A DNA stretch of 44,892 nt from Perkinsus chesapeaki (GCA_013115145.1 JAAPAO010000266.1:1-44892); one strand, 5' to 3'. Shown: positions 24,101 to 35,552, numbered from the stretch's first letter. Numbers and translations: made by a program. The notes: generated by a model not told the origin, from the letters alone.

Positions 24101-25582
24101 ACGGGGAATCAGGTGGGTTGATGATCATGTTGAACGACAAGGAAGGCCGGGCTAACTGCGGCGGCGGGCAGGTATCACATTATCAATGAAGCCAAGTACA
24201 GCACGAACGTGAATCGGCAATGCCTCTCGGAGCCAATGTGTGACCCTTGGATCACCGATCCTTGTAGCCGACGGGAGCTGGACCGCTGCGTCTGCCCTGA
24301 TCTCTACGAGGAGGCCAGTGATCTCACCATTTCGGGCTTCAACCTGTACGATGACGACAGAGTTGTGGTTGTCGATGAGGATGACGAATGCACGGCTGAC
24401 GTTGAGACCAGGATGTCACCGGTAAGCTGCCGGAAATGCTGTCAAGGTTCGCGATGTCCCAGTAGGCATGGTCGATCCCAGAGCCACCAACTGTTAACGA
24501 GGTCAAGACCCAGCTCAACTTCGCTGGAGTTCGGGCCACCGAAACGGGCCACTTTCGCATATGTGTTCTTCACTTCGGTGAGGTCTTCAACGTCGGTCGT
24601 ATAGTAGTTCGGCCCAGCTGTGAGGCCCCGTCTGTGATGGTTCAAGGCACCTGTATGAAGTACTGCCCAAGCCTCAATGTGCCGGTCGCCGGCGAGTGTG
24701 TTGTTGAGCCCACAGTGACGGCTTCAGAGACGGGGCTGATGCCGATAACTCCTCATGAGGAGGAAGATCAGGCTCTGATGGTGTCGATTCGTATGAAGTA
24801 TCCGGCGGCCGACAGCAAGAGACTTTTCAATCTCTCCGCGGACGACCCGTCACGGGATTACTTCAATTATCGTTTTACATATGAGCTGGCGGATATCCTA
24901 GACGTGGATCCCACAAGGTTCCAGATGGAGCTCATCTCTCGAGGCTCCACACCCACCCAGGCCGATCGGGTAATTGTCAGCGTAGTGTTGAAGCCAGCGC
25001 CGAAAACGGTGGTCGAGGTCCGGGCTGACGAGAAGGAACGATCGCCGTTGGCGTTGTATTATCTTCTTAAGGCGCTGCTGGAGGACACCAGTTCATTGCT
25101 ATACGACAACGAGTTCTTTGATACAGTCGATAGGACGTACCCGCTCGGGCCGGTATATGTGAAGCTGTGTGGGGGCGACCAACGCTATCGGGTCCTGTGC
25201 CCTCTGGTGCCTCTGGGCCTCAGCTCGGCCACCGCGGAGTTCTACTTTTTCGGTGCTGTAGTATTGACCACTATTTCGCTCGTGCTGTTGTGCACTTGTG
25301 TCTGGAGGCTGGATCTAGACGCCCCCGCCAAAACCGGTAAGGGCAAGCGAGCGACGTATAGGGTTACGAACGTGTCTAGTGGAGACTTGGGCTACCTTGA
25401 TCCATCAATGAGATCAGAGTTCGCCCGGTAGGCAGCACGGCCTCTTCCGAAGAGTAACTGGCCGGCCTTGTAGGTCCTGGCTTGAGGGCAGGTTGATGGA
25501 TGACGAGGCCACGGTGAGGCGCCGAGAGAAACGAGCACAGCAGAAACGGGAGGAGAAGGCAAAGGCTGCTGCACCTTCATGA
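18190..25582 (+). CDS. Large type I membrane protein with tandem extracellular modules
   Basis: I do not know the family. The ATG at 18190 starts a signal peptide (MWASVCVVAVSVGLLSPAIG). Next come at least seven diverged copies of one module. Each has (a) an opening like YVSTLAYDPATPE, (b) two strands with a PGF turn, e.g. ITLRPNVVLPQGS then VIRLHLPGFQ, (c) a Trp strand, e.g. LWDQQAMELTLRVAPG, and (d) a closing element, e.g. GFILPRSLYKNDPRLTIRS. After the modules follow a Cys-rich stretch (CLSEPMCDPWITDPCSRREL...), GTCMKYCPSLNVPVAGEC, one transmembrane helix (FFGAVVLTTISLVLLCTCVW, about 25250-25310) and a basic cytoplasmic tail (RRREKRAQQKREEKAKAAAP) ending at TGA 25580-25582. The last large exon (about 24466-25428) is well supported. 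Many introns are about 45 nt. Exons at 18500-19690 and 22100-22350 are poorly resolved, so one module may be degenerate. Likely a surface adhesin or glycoprotein; this is inference. Confidence 0.75.
18265..24020 (+). repeat. Tandem protein-module repeats of the surface gene
   Basis: Recurring landmarks show duplication. Openings: YVSTLAYDP (18278), FSVSTLSYSSLTPY (20236), FLVSELSFSPTEP (21118), RYITDSRLLFDPAE (21893), TFVVSELGW (22720) and FDISKFVYEPRE (23606). PGF elements: LPGFG (18465), LPGFQ (20400), LYGFK (21280), FKLGG (22010), LPGFQ (22900) and LLEFQ (23770). Closing elements: EFVLPREVQANNQRFKV (20066), LKLPGAL + YQNDPSLLL (20880-20970), LKLPSKLSENDGLLTIE (21733), GFVLPYAMYQTDPSL (22540), PPRMAENDERLKIEV (23500) and FILPRSLYKNDPRLTI (23950). 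Protein identity between copies is low while order is kept, so the duplication is old. Positions are approximate. Confidence 0.7.
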
Positions 25583-25666
25583 CTGAATCATGCGCCGCTT
25601 TGTTCCCAGCCTGAGTTGTTGGGTTGTCTAGTCCAGGAGGCTGGAGGAATTCTGACCGGCAGTTTT

Positions 25667-28597
25667 ATGATAAGGTTCAAGGCTCTGCCCCGAGGCTGCT
25701 GTCTGGGGCGAGTTGTACACACAGCGAGTCCGTGGCGAGGACTGCTGCTTCGACCCAGGCGTCAATTGTTCAGCACGGAGAGGTATCCAGCGGAAGGTGT
25801 GGTTAGCATGGCCGACCTCTACGCTGAGGAGGCTGCCGACGATGGTTATGAACCAGAGTTCGTAGACAGACCAGTCTCGCATACTGGGCACGTCTTTACA
25901 ATGGACGAGGGTAGTTTCTGAGGGTGACACGTCCATGGGGTTCATGGAGGTGCTTTCAGGCAACACGTGGGATTTGTCAAAGGCGCCTTCGTCGTTGGAG
26001 GAAGCTGGTGATGGAGTGTTAGAGACGGTCACAGAGAAGGGTGACACTGAATCCTTCCCGCGGTAAGTCTTGCTCTGAGGTGGACTGCAGTACCTGCCTA
26101 GACACAACGTGCCGTTTGTTGACCGTATGTGGGTTCATGTCCGAGCTGGCCGAGGTGGAGATCCTAAGCCCAAGACTAAAAGGTGAGTAGAACGTCATCG
26201 ACCTGCTCGCCTTTGAGTTCTAGCATGAAGGGCATCCAATCCGTATCTGTCCGTGTCTTGGAGATTTTATATAACCATACTATGCTGAGCTATCGCCGCT
26301 CCACGTGTACCGCGGTACGGTAGTAGCACTGTTGCGCACTGAACAACTGTATCAAACTGTGTTCTGTTACAGGACATACGGGTTCAAAGGTCCTGGATAT
26401 GGCGGACACGGCGGTCATGTCTTCATACGGTGCACTGATCAAATCGACAGCCTTCTCAGCATCAAGCAGGAGGTAGGGTCCTAGAAGCTTGTGCTCTCAG
26501 TCATGACCGTTCGGCAGGTGCATGCTAAGAACGGTGGCAACGGAGGGCAAGTGAATCCGAATGGGAGAGGTGGCAAGATGAACCGCTGGAGGCTGGCTGT
26601 GTTGGCGGCGGTGTAGGTATCCATGGTGACGACTGTACCATATACGTCCCGCCTGGCACTATAATACGAGAACGAGTGAAAACCGGTCACAAGTCGGATG
26701 CCAATCGCAGCGTACACAGGTCGAGGTAACGCTGGTGCTGTTAGCCTCTCTTTCGCGGAGGAAATATCAGGTTCCTTTACCAATTCCTGGCCGACAAGGA
26801 GATGATAAGGATATGCAGAGGAGGCAAAGGAGGTGTTCAATCGTCACTGCACAAGCCGTCAGAGATGCCTCCTTCGGCCAGGTGTGGGGTATAGCAGTTT
26901 CAAGAAGCATGATGGCCGCATGGGAGCCCCAGGCGAGAGCAAGAAACTAGAGCTAGAATTGAGACTCGTCACAGACGTTGCGCTGGTATACCCAACTTGG
27001 CCCTTTTTGGAGATTGCCTCGTTCAGCTGGGGAAGCCAAACAGTGGGAAAAGCTCGATAGCGTCTTCAGTGTGTCGCATGATGACGAGAATAGGCCCAGA
27101 GGAGTATTCGACTACACGTCCTCATACAGGCGTACCACTGCAGACCAAGACCACGAAAATTATGGTTCTAGGTTGTCCGATTTCGGGATGGTATCAACAT
27201 AAAGATCACAGATTTGCCTGGTGTGACAGAGGGTGCAGCCGAGGACAAGCTTCGGGGACAGAGGGTCCTGCGGCACATGTACCGTGCCAAGCTACTTGTT
27301 TATGTTATTAAAATGGGCAAAGGTGAGTTTGGCGGTGAAGTAAGGCTTCTGGCTATTGCTTTGTAACTAAGTTAACCTACACTGAGTGACCCTTACTCTA
27401 CACTTACTCTGTTTGGTGTTACTAGGTTATTATTATTAATTATTAACGGATTAAATTATTAATTATTATTAATTATTATTAATTATTATTAATTATTATT
27501 AATTATTATTAATTATTATTAATTATTATTAATTATTANNNNNNNNNNNNNNNNNNNNNNNNNNNNNNNNNNNNNNNNNNNNNNNNNNNNNNNNNNNNNN
27601 NNNNNNNNNNNNNNNNNNNNNNNNNNNNNNNNNNNTTATTAATTAGTTATTAATTATTAACTAGATTATTTGGTTATCTAAGATGATTAGAAAGTTAGAC
27701 GCTTTGTATTAAAGATAACTTACATCTGAGTTTTACTAGATTTACTTTGGTACACACTACAAGATATCTTCAATGCAAAGCTCGAATTTTCGCAATGGGT
27801 GGAGATTAAAGCTAGCAAACGGTTCAGTCGAGTGGCGGATCGTCCGGGATCTTCCCAATCGTAAAACAGTAGCACTTCTGCTGGCAGGTCGAGACGTAGT
27901 TGGTACATCCGAGGATCCACTGAAGGACTTTGAAGTTGTCTATAATGAAGTGATGAAGCATGACGCGGCGTGGAATGAACATAGGAAATGGATCGTCTGT
28001 GCTACTATGTGTGACATGTTGCACAAGTAGGACATAAAATGGGGACAGAAATTGTGTGCTGACACCATCTCGATCTATAACACGGATGCATGTTTTCTGT
28101 CAGGGACTCGCTGTTTCATTTGGACTCCCTGTACTTCCGTCTCCGAGCTCGGTTCCCCGAAGTCGTGGTGATCGGGACCAGTGCCCGCTTTGGCCTGGGC
28201 ATTAAACGCCTTGTGGTAGAATCAGCCTGCCAGCCACTGCCTCAGGATGTCGGCACTGTCAGGATGAGATCCGCACGCAGCTTTATCCAGATGCCCTGGT
28301 GCCTAGTTTCCGAGAGAGACAGATTCCCATCCAGCGGTTGATAGCGCCCTCGGCCGAGGAGGTCAGACAGATCATCGAGGAGTTCTACGCGTGTAGGAGC
28401 AGCCCTTGGCTAATCCCCTCCCTCGATTGTCGTCGTGCTCAGCTGGTCGCTATAGTCTATTGGAAGCCCAAGCCCAGCAAGATGACGTCAGGGTCTACCT
28501 GCCGGAGGACGAGGGATCCAGGATCGCACTGGGGCTCCGTGGGGACGTCGAGCAGCTGTCCTCGTCGGCGCCCTTCGTCCAGCAAATTGATGCCTAA
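25667..28597 (+). CDS. Mitochondrial Obg-family GTPase (MTG2/ObgH-like)
   Basis: Obg GTPases act in large-subunit ribosome assembly. The ATG at 25667 starts an Arg-rich presequence (MIRFKALPRGCCLGRVVHTA then RRQLFST), typical for mitochondrial import. The Obg fold is seen as DRMWVHVRAGRGGDPKP, GPGYGGHGGHVFIRC, ICRGGKGG and GAPGESKKLELELRLVTDVA. The G domain has the P-loop GKPNSGKSS, TTRPHTGV, and G3 DLPGVTEGAAEDKLRGQRVL. After a repeat-filled intron with the assembly gap come DPLKDFEVVYNEVMKHD, FPEVVVIGTSARFGLGIKRL (G5 region) and a C-terminal extension (IAPSAEEVRQIIEEFYA, VRVYLPEDEGSRIALGLRGD) ending with TAA at 28595-28597. The G4 NKxD motif is not evident: the open frame reads ATMCD. Middle exons (26450-26900) are hard to join by eye. 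Confidence 0.85.
27431..27660. repeat. AT-rich tandem repeat (about 10-bp aattattatt unit) spanning an assembly gap
   Basis: Perfect or near-perfect copies of aattattatt run from about 27455 to 27538, and the same kind of sequence resumes at 27636. It lies in the Obg intron that opens after KMGKG (donor near 27318) and closes near 27763, so the coding sequence should not be affected. The true array length is unknown. Confidence 0.9.
27539..27635. other. Assembly gap of 97 N
   Basis: A run of 97 N inside the AT tandem repeat. The gap was probably caused by failure to assemble the repeat, and the N count may not reflect its real size. Confidence 0.99.
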
Positions 28598-28901
28598 TTG
28601 CATGTCTTCTACTGTTTCTGGCATGGATGTTTCTAGGAGGACGTTGTTGGCTTGTGCTACTGACATTGAGCTCGTGAATACACCTTCGGGGAATTGTGTG
28701 GTTTGTCCCCTCCAGGGCTAAATCGACAGTATCTCGGAGTGTGTGTCTACTTGTGTTCGCAGAGCGCTTATTCAAACAGAAGTATACCTGCTACGAGAGT
28801 GTTCTCGCTTTACTCGTTACTCACCTGCCAATTCTGCTATGGGAAACTGCTTCATATTACAATATCTATTTGACTGAGTCACATATTACTTCAATCCTTT
28901 C

Positions 28902-30501
28902 ATGAGTGCATCATCCACATTGCGCGTTGTCGAGCCCGCCATCCAGAACTATGCCTGGGGTAAAATAGGTTCGTCTAGCAAAGTCGCCCTATTGGCGAAG
29001 GAAGGAGGTACCGTTCGAGCGTCCTTCACTGGAACTCATATCGATATCTTCTCCATTGCTCAGATCACACCGGCTCCTTCAAGATAGACGAGAGCAAGCC
29101 CTACGCTGAGCTCTGGATGGGCGACCATCCTAACGGTGTGTGCCATATGGCTGACGGTGGTGAGACAATTCAAGCCTGGCTTGCCACAGAGGAGGGAAAG
29201 GACTTCCTCGGCAGTGTTAAGCAGTTACCTTACCTTTTCAAGGTAAACTTCATGCACCGCTGTCGGTGGCCATCTGCTGACGTCGTGCCGCAGGTTCTCT
29301 CTATTCGCCTGGCATTGTCTATCCAATCTCATCCCGACAAGGCTTTGGCCCAGAAGCTCCACCACGACCGTCCTGACCTGTACAAAGATCCCAACCACAA
29401 GCCGGAGATCGCCATCGCCCTCACCAACTTCGTCGGCATGTGTGGATTCAGGTGAGGCCCGCTCAGCTCGGCGTTGTCGAATTTGTTACTTTTCAGGCCA
29501 GTTACCGAAATCGCCGCCTTCTGCAACGATTTCCCGGAACTGGGTCGGCTGTTGGGCGCAGATATTTGCAAGCAGCTTGATGAGGATGCCGATGGCGCGC
29601 TGAAGAACGCATACTCGACTCTCATGAGGGCTGACGGTAGCTTCTTTGCTGTCCGCTCCGATCGATAACCTCTTTATTGACTAGGCAAAGCCGTCGCTGA
29701 GACGATCTCAGAGATTGTGTCGAGAACTCCTGTTGTCGATAACGAAGCTCACTCCCTTGCCATCGAGTTGGATCGCCAGTTCCCCGGCGGAGATGTGGGA
29801 GTGTTGTCCGTGTTCTTCCTCAACATCGTTCACATGGTGCGTTCAGTCCCTCTTTTCCATACTGAGACATGGTCTCCATCAGGTCCCCGGTCAATGCCTA
29901 TACTTGAAGGCCAACACCCCTCACGCTTATGTCTCTGGAGATATCATGGAGTGCATGGCTTGCAGCGATAATGTCATCCGCGGTGGCCTCACGCCCAAGT
30001 ACAAGGACGTCGAGGTGAATTCCTTCTGCGTGAGATTGTGTCAACTTCGTCTGGTGTTTAGGTGCTTCTACAGTCGCTTGTCTTCGAGAGTCGCCCTGCC
30101 AGCATTCTGGTGCCTACCCACGCCAACTGTGGTGTGAAGTGTGATGCCAATACGTATGCTCCAGGCGACATCGACGACTTCGAGGTTATCAAAGTAAGGT
30201 GGGAAATGATGTCCACGAATATTATCGTCACTCTAGGTTGACGCTTCTGGTGAAGGCGAGCTCGTCCCCTCGAAGCAATGTATGTCTATGGGGATCGTGA
30301 TCAGCGGCAAGGGAACGATTAACGGAATGCCCGTTTCGGAGGGGGAAGTGGTAAAATCCCTGTTCGCCTATTTGAAGGATTTCTCCACTCTGTTGCTCTC
30401 AGGTCGCCATCCATGCCGATTCCAAGATTTCTGTTGTGCCTGCATCCGGTACCAGCATGGAAGTGTTCATTGGCACCTGCGGCCGTAACTATACTGATTA
30501 A
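28902..30501 (+). CDS. MPI: Mannose-6-phosphate isomerase, type I
   Basis: It interconverts fructose-6-phosphate and mannose-6-phosphate, feeding GDP-mannose for glycans and GPI anchors in the cytosol. The start is the ATG at 28902 ([20 protein letters not shown]). The type I signature is complete: [32 protein letters not shown] with the metal-binding Gln and His; [19 protein letters not shown] with the metal-binding Glu; and [20 protein letters not shown] with the last metal-binding His. The C-terminal barrel ends [16 protein letters not shown], with TAA at 30499-30501. At least six short introns (e.g. GTGAGG...TTTCAG after CGF) interrupt it. Length fits the family at about 410-420 aa. It sits between Obg and BBS8 on the same strand. 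Confidence 0.95.
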
Positions 30502-30628
30502 TCATTACACTGTTAAGTTTCTAGTTTCCTTTCTATCACTTGCATTCGCTCTTGTGCGGTCAATTAGATCTGCTCCACTGTTGCGCGTCGAGGCTTGCGT
30601 GCACTAGTCAGTCCAAGCTCTCGCATCA

Positions 30629-33069
30629 ATGCCTCCCCGCGTAACCAACGGTCGAACAGCTGCGGATATTCCCGCTGACTATCAGAAAACAGTAAACCCA
30701 TTCTTCTTGGTGAGATACTATCAAACTCGTCCGGAGTGTTCCGAGCAGGCCATGAGCAAATTCCGCCGTCGACGGTGGGATGAGGCGATTGAAATTTGCA
30801 CAGACTTGTTGAAAGCGAATCCAAGGTAAGAGCTGACCTTAGTCGGGTGGTGAGCCCCAACAAATATCGAGAGCTCTTATCGACTGTGTTCCCAGCGGAG
30901 ACTCTCCGTATCGCAATGAGAACAGCATGACCGTTCAGAGACGAGTCTGCGTGGTTCCTAAAGTGCCGCGCGCTGACAATGAGGAACTTCATAGATGACT
31001 TGGAATGTGATGAGGCACCCTTGGGTGACATGATCGCTGAAGAAAACGGGATCAATACGGCGCCGCGGTAAAACTTCCAATGACGAGTTTGCCAAGCAGA
31101 GGTCAGTAGGCCCGGAACGAGTCTCCAGAGACCGATGAGCAGGAGCATTGGCACAGTGCGCCCGTCTACTAATACCGGCAGACCAATCACCGGCTTTGCA
31201 AGGCCGGGAACTAACAGTAGGATTGAGTTTACCTACAGCGCTCTCCTACCAACCTTACCAGCCGGAAGGGCCCCGCCATCGGCAGGGGGGCGAGACCAGC
31301 TGTCGACAGCGCTGCAGCAGCTAAACAGAGGCTCCAGCGGTCGTCCTATGACCTCGTCCGTGGGGCGCCCAACGACAAGTCTGGGCCGCCTGGTAAGTTT
31401 GAAACGGAAATAGTTGAGCGTATAACTGTCTTGAAGGTTCGCATTGGCACAGCGTCATTGCAGAACGATCCTGATGGAGAATTCATAAGACCTCCCACAC
31501 TCAACTTTCAGAAGTCCGCTTGGCTATCAATAAGGCCTCTGTTCACTTTGTGAAGCAGGTTCGTTGATAACCAGGCCCTCGCTAAGGCCCTCATGGACTA
31601 CTTAGTGTTCGTTCTACGCGACATGCCGTAAGCATTCATGAGTATGGAGGTGAGTGGACGCGCAGTATGGCAGGAAAGCCTTGGAACTTGCGAGCGAAGC
31701 CACTAAGCATTGCAAGTATGAAGACTGGTGGTGGAAGGTGAGCGATCAGCCCAGATGCTCAGCCCGAGCGGAGCTCTAAGACCGTCGTCCTTTCTGGTAT
31801 CTCGAAGGATCTGCTTCTTCAGGCGAGGCTTGGGAAATGCTACTTCCACCTCGGCTTACTACGAGACGCCGAGAAGCAGCTGACATCGGCCTTGAAGAGC
31901 AGCGATGCACTGTTGGCATCCATGGAGCTTGCCAGGGTATATATGAAGCTCGATCAGGTAGCGAACCATTCCACGATTCTTTCAACCAAGAGGAGCTCCA
32001 CGATGACTGGGGTTCGCGATTGGTGGTCCTCTCTCAACCTGCCTTTGATGCTTTCCGTTGTATGGCTGTATCGTTGGAGCCATCTCTCTTCAGCCTCTTG
32101 TCGCCATAAACACGTATAAGAGCGCGTCTCTACAGTACCCGGGTGATCCTACCGTACGGTTGGGCATCGCTCGCGTTGCCGCAGCTGTCGGTGACGAATC
32201 CGCCAGTATTGAAACTTATAAAGAGTAACAACATGACCATCGCGTCAACAGAGCAATGAGTTCAGGGTCCTGCAGCTGGATCCAGTAAACTGCGAAGCTA
32301 TAGCTTCCCTTGCTGCCCATCACTTCTACAATGACCAGCCAGAGATAGCCCTGCGCTACTATCGTCGACTGCTGCAGTTGGGCGTAGTCGCGAGTGCAGA
32401 GATATGGAACAACCTCGGTACCATTGTAGCCTTTATTAATTCGGTTCTATAGTATCCTCTTAGGGCTCAGCTGTTTCTACGCCCAACACTGGGATCTCTG
32501 CCTCACTTGCATGGAGCGTGCCTTGGTATTTGCTGAGGATAAGACCGTAGCGGACGTATGGTATAATATCGGACATGTAGGTTGTGTCGCAGTAGGAACA
32601 GGAATTCTGAGGATGTTCAGATTGGTATCGGCGTTGGTGACCTCGCACTTGCCTACCAGGCCTTTAAGGTTTCAGTGGCCTACGACAACAGTCATGCAGA
32701 AAGTCTTAATAACCTTGGTGTCCTCGAGCACAGGAAGGGCAACACTGAACTTGCCAAGAGCTTTTTTCAGAGGTAGGAGGAACAGTCCAGGACTACAACA
32801 CCACCGCCTTAACAACTAAGTGTCATCTATTGCGTTTTGTGAAGTATTGCGATCGTAGCATACCGTTGGCGAGTGTGATATGGTTCAGTTCCTCAACTGC
32901 CGATGGAAGCCTGTATGAACCCTCTTTTAATGCCTCCCTCATTTGCTATGATGAAGGCAATGTACAAGGATGCATGGACAATCTGAATGCGTCGTTGGAC
33001 AAGTTCCCGGAACACACGGTTTCGAATAATTTGATGAAGACACTGAAGGATCGTCTCATGGCCCTGTGA
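30629..33069 (+). CDS. BBS8: Bardet-Biedl syndrome 8 protein / TTC8 (BBSome subunit)
   Basis: BBS8 is a TPR subunit of the BBSome, which carries membrane proteins along cilia. The start is the ATG at 30629 (MPPRVTNGRTAADIPADYQK). A first intron leads to AMSKFRRRRWDEAIEICTDL, the usual BBS8 N-terminal helix pair. The low-complexity linker has the family's RPxTxxGRPITGFARPGT motif (31150-31210). TPR repeats follow: YEDWWWK, GKCYFHLGLLRDAEKQLTSA, ASMELARVYMKLDQ, CEAIASLAAHHFYNDQPEIA with LRYYRRLLQLG, NNLG, CMERALVFAEDKTVADVWYN, AYDNSHAESLNNLGVLEHRK and a final helix MKTLKDRLMAL before TGA 33067-33069. Order matches human TTC8 throughout. Introns are short and numerous. One of three cilium-related genes in this window. 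Confidence 0.93.
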
Positions 33070-33962
33070 CTTGATATGTCCCGTCTTTTGTCTTGTGTTT
33101 TACAGTGGGTATGCCAGTACCCGTGAAAACTCGTTTCGCCGAAATAGTCGGCGTTGGTGCCGGAAATCCAGAAACGTAGCCAATGACTACCATAATCATT
33201 CAAGCAACTTTAATTCTTACGAGGAACTATTGACATCGGACATGCGAGTTGCATGGTGGCATCGTTTACACAGAAGCGCCTCTTCAGATTCTGTATTTGC
33301 GACTGTAAGCGGCACTCTACCACCACCGTACCCGGGACTTGGTTAGATGAAGCAATGGATTTGAAACACGAAGACACGCGGCAAGAATATGCCAAATATT
33401 TCCTAATAACAAGAGCTGTCGGTCCCTAAGAGAAGATCAATATAGGACACTCTTATCACGGCTCTGGTAGCTGCTTGTGCGACAAGTTATAAACTCCGAA
33501 GCTGGTCAGTTGAGTTGTAATCCGGGTTTTACAAAACCAAGTTGACGTTAAATCAAGGGCGAATTCGTGCGGTGGATGCTAGAGTCTACTTCTGTACGCG
33601 TGCAGTGTACTCGGACCTGAGTCTGTTAATTGCTACATTGAATTTGAAAACTTCACTGAACCGAGGTGAGCCTAGCTAGCCATAGTTTGCTATCAAAGTC
33701 AAGATTTCAACTCACCGGGAAAGGCACATTCACGTCTTTGACTTGCTAGTGAAAATCGATATCGCAATTGCGTTGGTGGAGAAGCAGCAAGGACTTGTAA
33801 GATAGGCAAGATGTAGCACGCCCGGGGCGGGCGCGATTATCAGCGCAAAAATGAAACGGCTGGGGCGCTAAGCCAAACCGAACGAAACGTTAGCAAATTA
33901 GTCTTCTTTGTCTTATTACCAGCTGCTCTCTTCAAGGTATCCTGTATTCTTTTAATTCTCTA
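33070..33962. other. Intergenic region without an assignable gene
   Basis: About 890 bases between BBS8 and the coiled-coil gene. Only short frames occur and none shows family motifs. A GC-rich patch at about 33815-33840 (cccggggcgggcgcg), followed by agcgcaaaaatga, stands out from its AT-richer surroundings and could be regulatory. The last 60 bases hold pyrimidine tracts and AG dinucleotides just before the next ATG. Confidence 0.4.
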
Positions 33963-34805
33963 ATGAGTTCTGAAGCTCCCGTTGCTACTGCCCAGCCCCC
34001 TACCACTACCGTCTACCAGCAGCCCATGTACAGTGTGGTTCAGCCCCAGGGCGTTTCATACGTCCCTTCCGAGTTCCAAGCCCAAACGTAAGCCGCTGCT
34101 GCTGTATTTACTGCGTAATTGTGTCCTTTCAGTGTTATGGATCCCGAGAGCATCAAGCACCAGAAGACTCAGAGTCTCTCTATGCTCGACAGTCAGCTCA
34201 ACATGGCCATGCAGACTTGCAAGAGTGACTACGAGCAGGCCAAGCAGCAGATTGCTCTCCGTGCCAACTTCGATCTCCAGGCTGCTACCAGTGCCGTCGA
34301 GCAGTCGCGTCAGCAGGCCCTGTTCGCCCTTGACCAACAACATCAACAGCGCCGCATGGAGATCGAGCAGAGGGCCCAGGAGCAGCGCATGCAGATCGAG
34401 TCTACAGCTAGCCAGTTGTGCATGCAGGCTCAGCAACAGAAGCTTCAGAAGGAGATGAGTGACCGCATGGCCAAGCTTCAAAAGGAGCAAGCTGAGCGCG
34501 AGGCCAAGGCCCAGCAGACTATGCCGACTTTGCCTCCTCAGACAACTACTACAGGATCCTATGTGCCTCCTCTTCAGTACAGTACTATCCCGGCCCTGAT
34601 GCCTCAACCAATTTATACTTCAGCTGATGGCGGTGTTACGACTACTTACTCTAACACTGGCAACACCTATTCGTCCTACCCTGCTAGCCATGGTTATCAA
34701 ACTGGCGGTTTCCCCAGCTATATGGGGCAACCACAGGTTATTAGAACAGTACGAGTGGTGAGCGATACACAGTCTGCTCAACCAACTACTACAGTCTCTA
34801 GTTAG
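33963..34805 (+). CDS. Conserved Gln-rich coiled-coil protein of alveolates
   Basis: The ATG at 33963 (MSSEAPVATAQPPTTTVYQQ) is followed by one clean 47-nt intron (GTAAGC...TTTCAG, about 34088-34134) and a single long exon ending with TAG at 34803-34805, about 265 aa. Residues roughly 45-175 form an uninterrupted helical coiled coil rich in Gln, Ala, Glu and Met (NMAMQTCKSDYEQAKQQIAL, QQALFALDQQHQQRRMEIEQ, QSDRMAKLQKEQAEREAKAQ-like heptads). The head and tail are Pro/Thr/Tyr/Gln-rich and probably disordered. I recall close relatives in other alveolates without a known function; a cortical or pellicle role is a guess. There is no signal peptide or membrane segment. Codon usage is more biased to C-ending codons than in its neighbours, which may mean high expression. 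Confidence 0.85.
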
Positions 34806-35552
34806 ACTTTTGCCAATCAAATGATTGCACATGTATCGGGATCAGTGTCCAAAGAACTCTCTTGATGCAATAGCATGAAGAGGAAGGACCTGATTCTAGA
34901 TTGTTTGATTTCAACGTTTGCTTTACTACATGTTGTGTTGCTAGTTTGTAGTGGGGAGAAACTATCGAGTTGCATCTATGTTATCCCTAATTAATGCAAG
35001 TCACAGTACCAATCTTGACCAGTCGGATAGTTCTTTTGCTGGTGAGGCTTAGTGAGAATCTTACGCAGTACTCTATGCTGCCTAGGTAACGAATTGATAT
35101 CTAGGCGAATCACCACTATCGTTTATGCAAACATCACTGAGCTAAGCTCGGCTCAGTCCAAAGCAAAAGGTAGGGGGCAGTTTTAGATTCTAAAATTTAG
35201 AATAGCATCATATGGAACAACCACGTGAGGCGAGATCATCTATCTAATTGGTCAAGCGCATCACTTGTAACACAACAAGAAATACATTAAAGAGGCTGAC
35301 GGTTCATGGACTATCAGATCTCTGTGATAGACCTTCTCTACGCCGTGTAGTCATGAATCGAACACTCCCACCATCCCTAATAGACGCTAACCTCACTCGC
35401 CTCGAGGATTGCTCTTTGGCGACTATATCGTCTGCCGTCTGAGAGAGCTCTGAGCAGTGGGCTAGATACCGCCGATGGGACTCTCTAAGGTGCTCCTGCC
35501 TCCTAATGAGAAACAAATATACTATAAAACCTCATTGGCTCCTGAATGAGAA
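34806..35552. other. Convergent intergenic region
   Basis: About 750 bases between the 3' ends of the plus-strand coiled-coil gene and the minus-strand polycystin-like gene. A minus frame at 35304-35516 (containing SHRRYLAHCSELSQTADDIV) is open for about 70 codons, but it has no recognisable motif and no clear splice partners, so I do not call it. No terminator-like or RNA structure was noticed. Confidence 0.4.

Noticed and set aside
18190-25582. Whole surface-protein gene as a pseudogene because of many stops
   Set aside because: Most stops fall inside GT-AG introns of about 45 nt whose removal gives consistent module sequence, and the 3' exon is open for over 300 codons. Only 18480-19690 remains doubtful.
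30564-31190. 208-codon open frame on the minus strand across the start of BBS8
   Set aside because: It is antisense to the BBS8 linker, which is low in stops because of Pro/Arg/Thr codons. It has no family motif, while the plus strand shows clear BBS8 motifs.
34056-34607. Long Leu-rich minus-strand frame
   Set aside because: It is a shadow of the Gln-rich coiled-coil gene: CAG/CAA codons read as Leu on the other strand.
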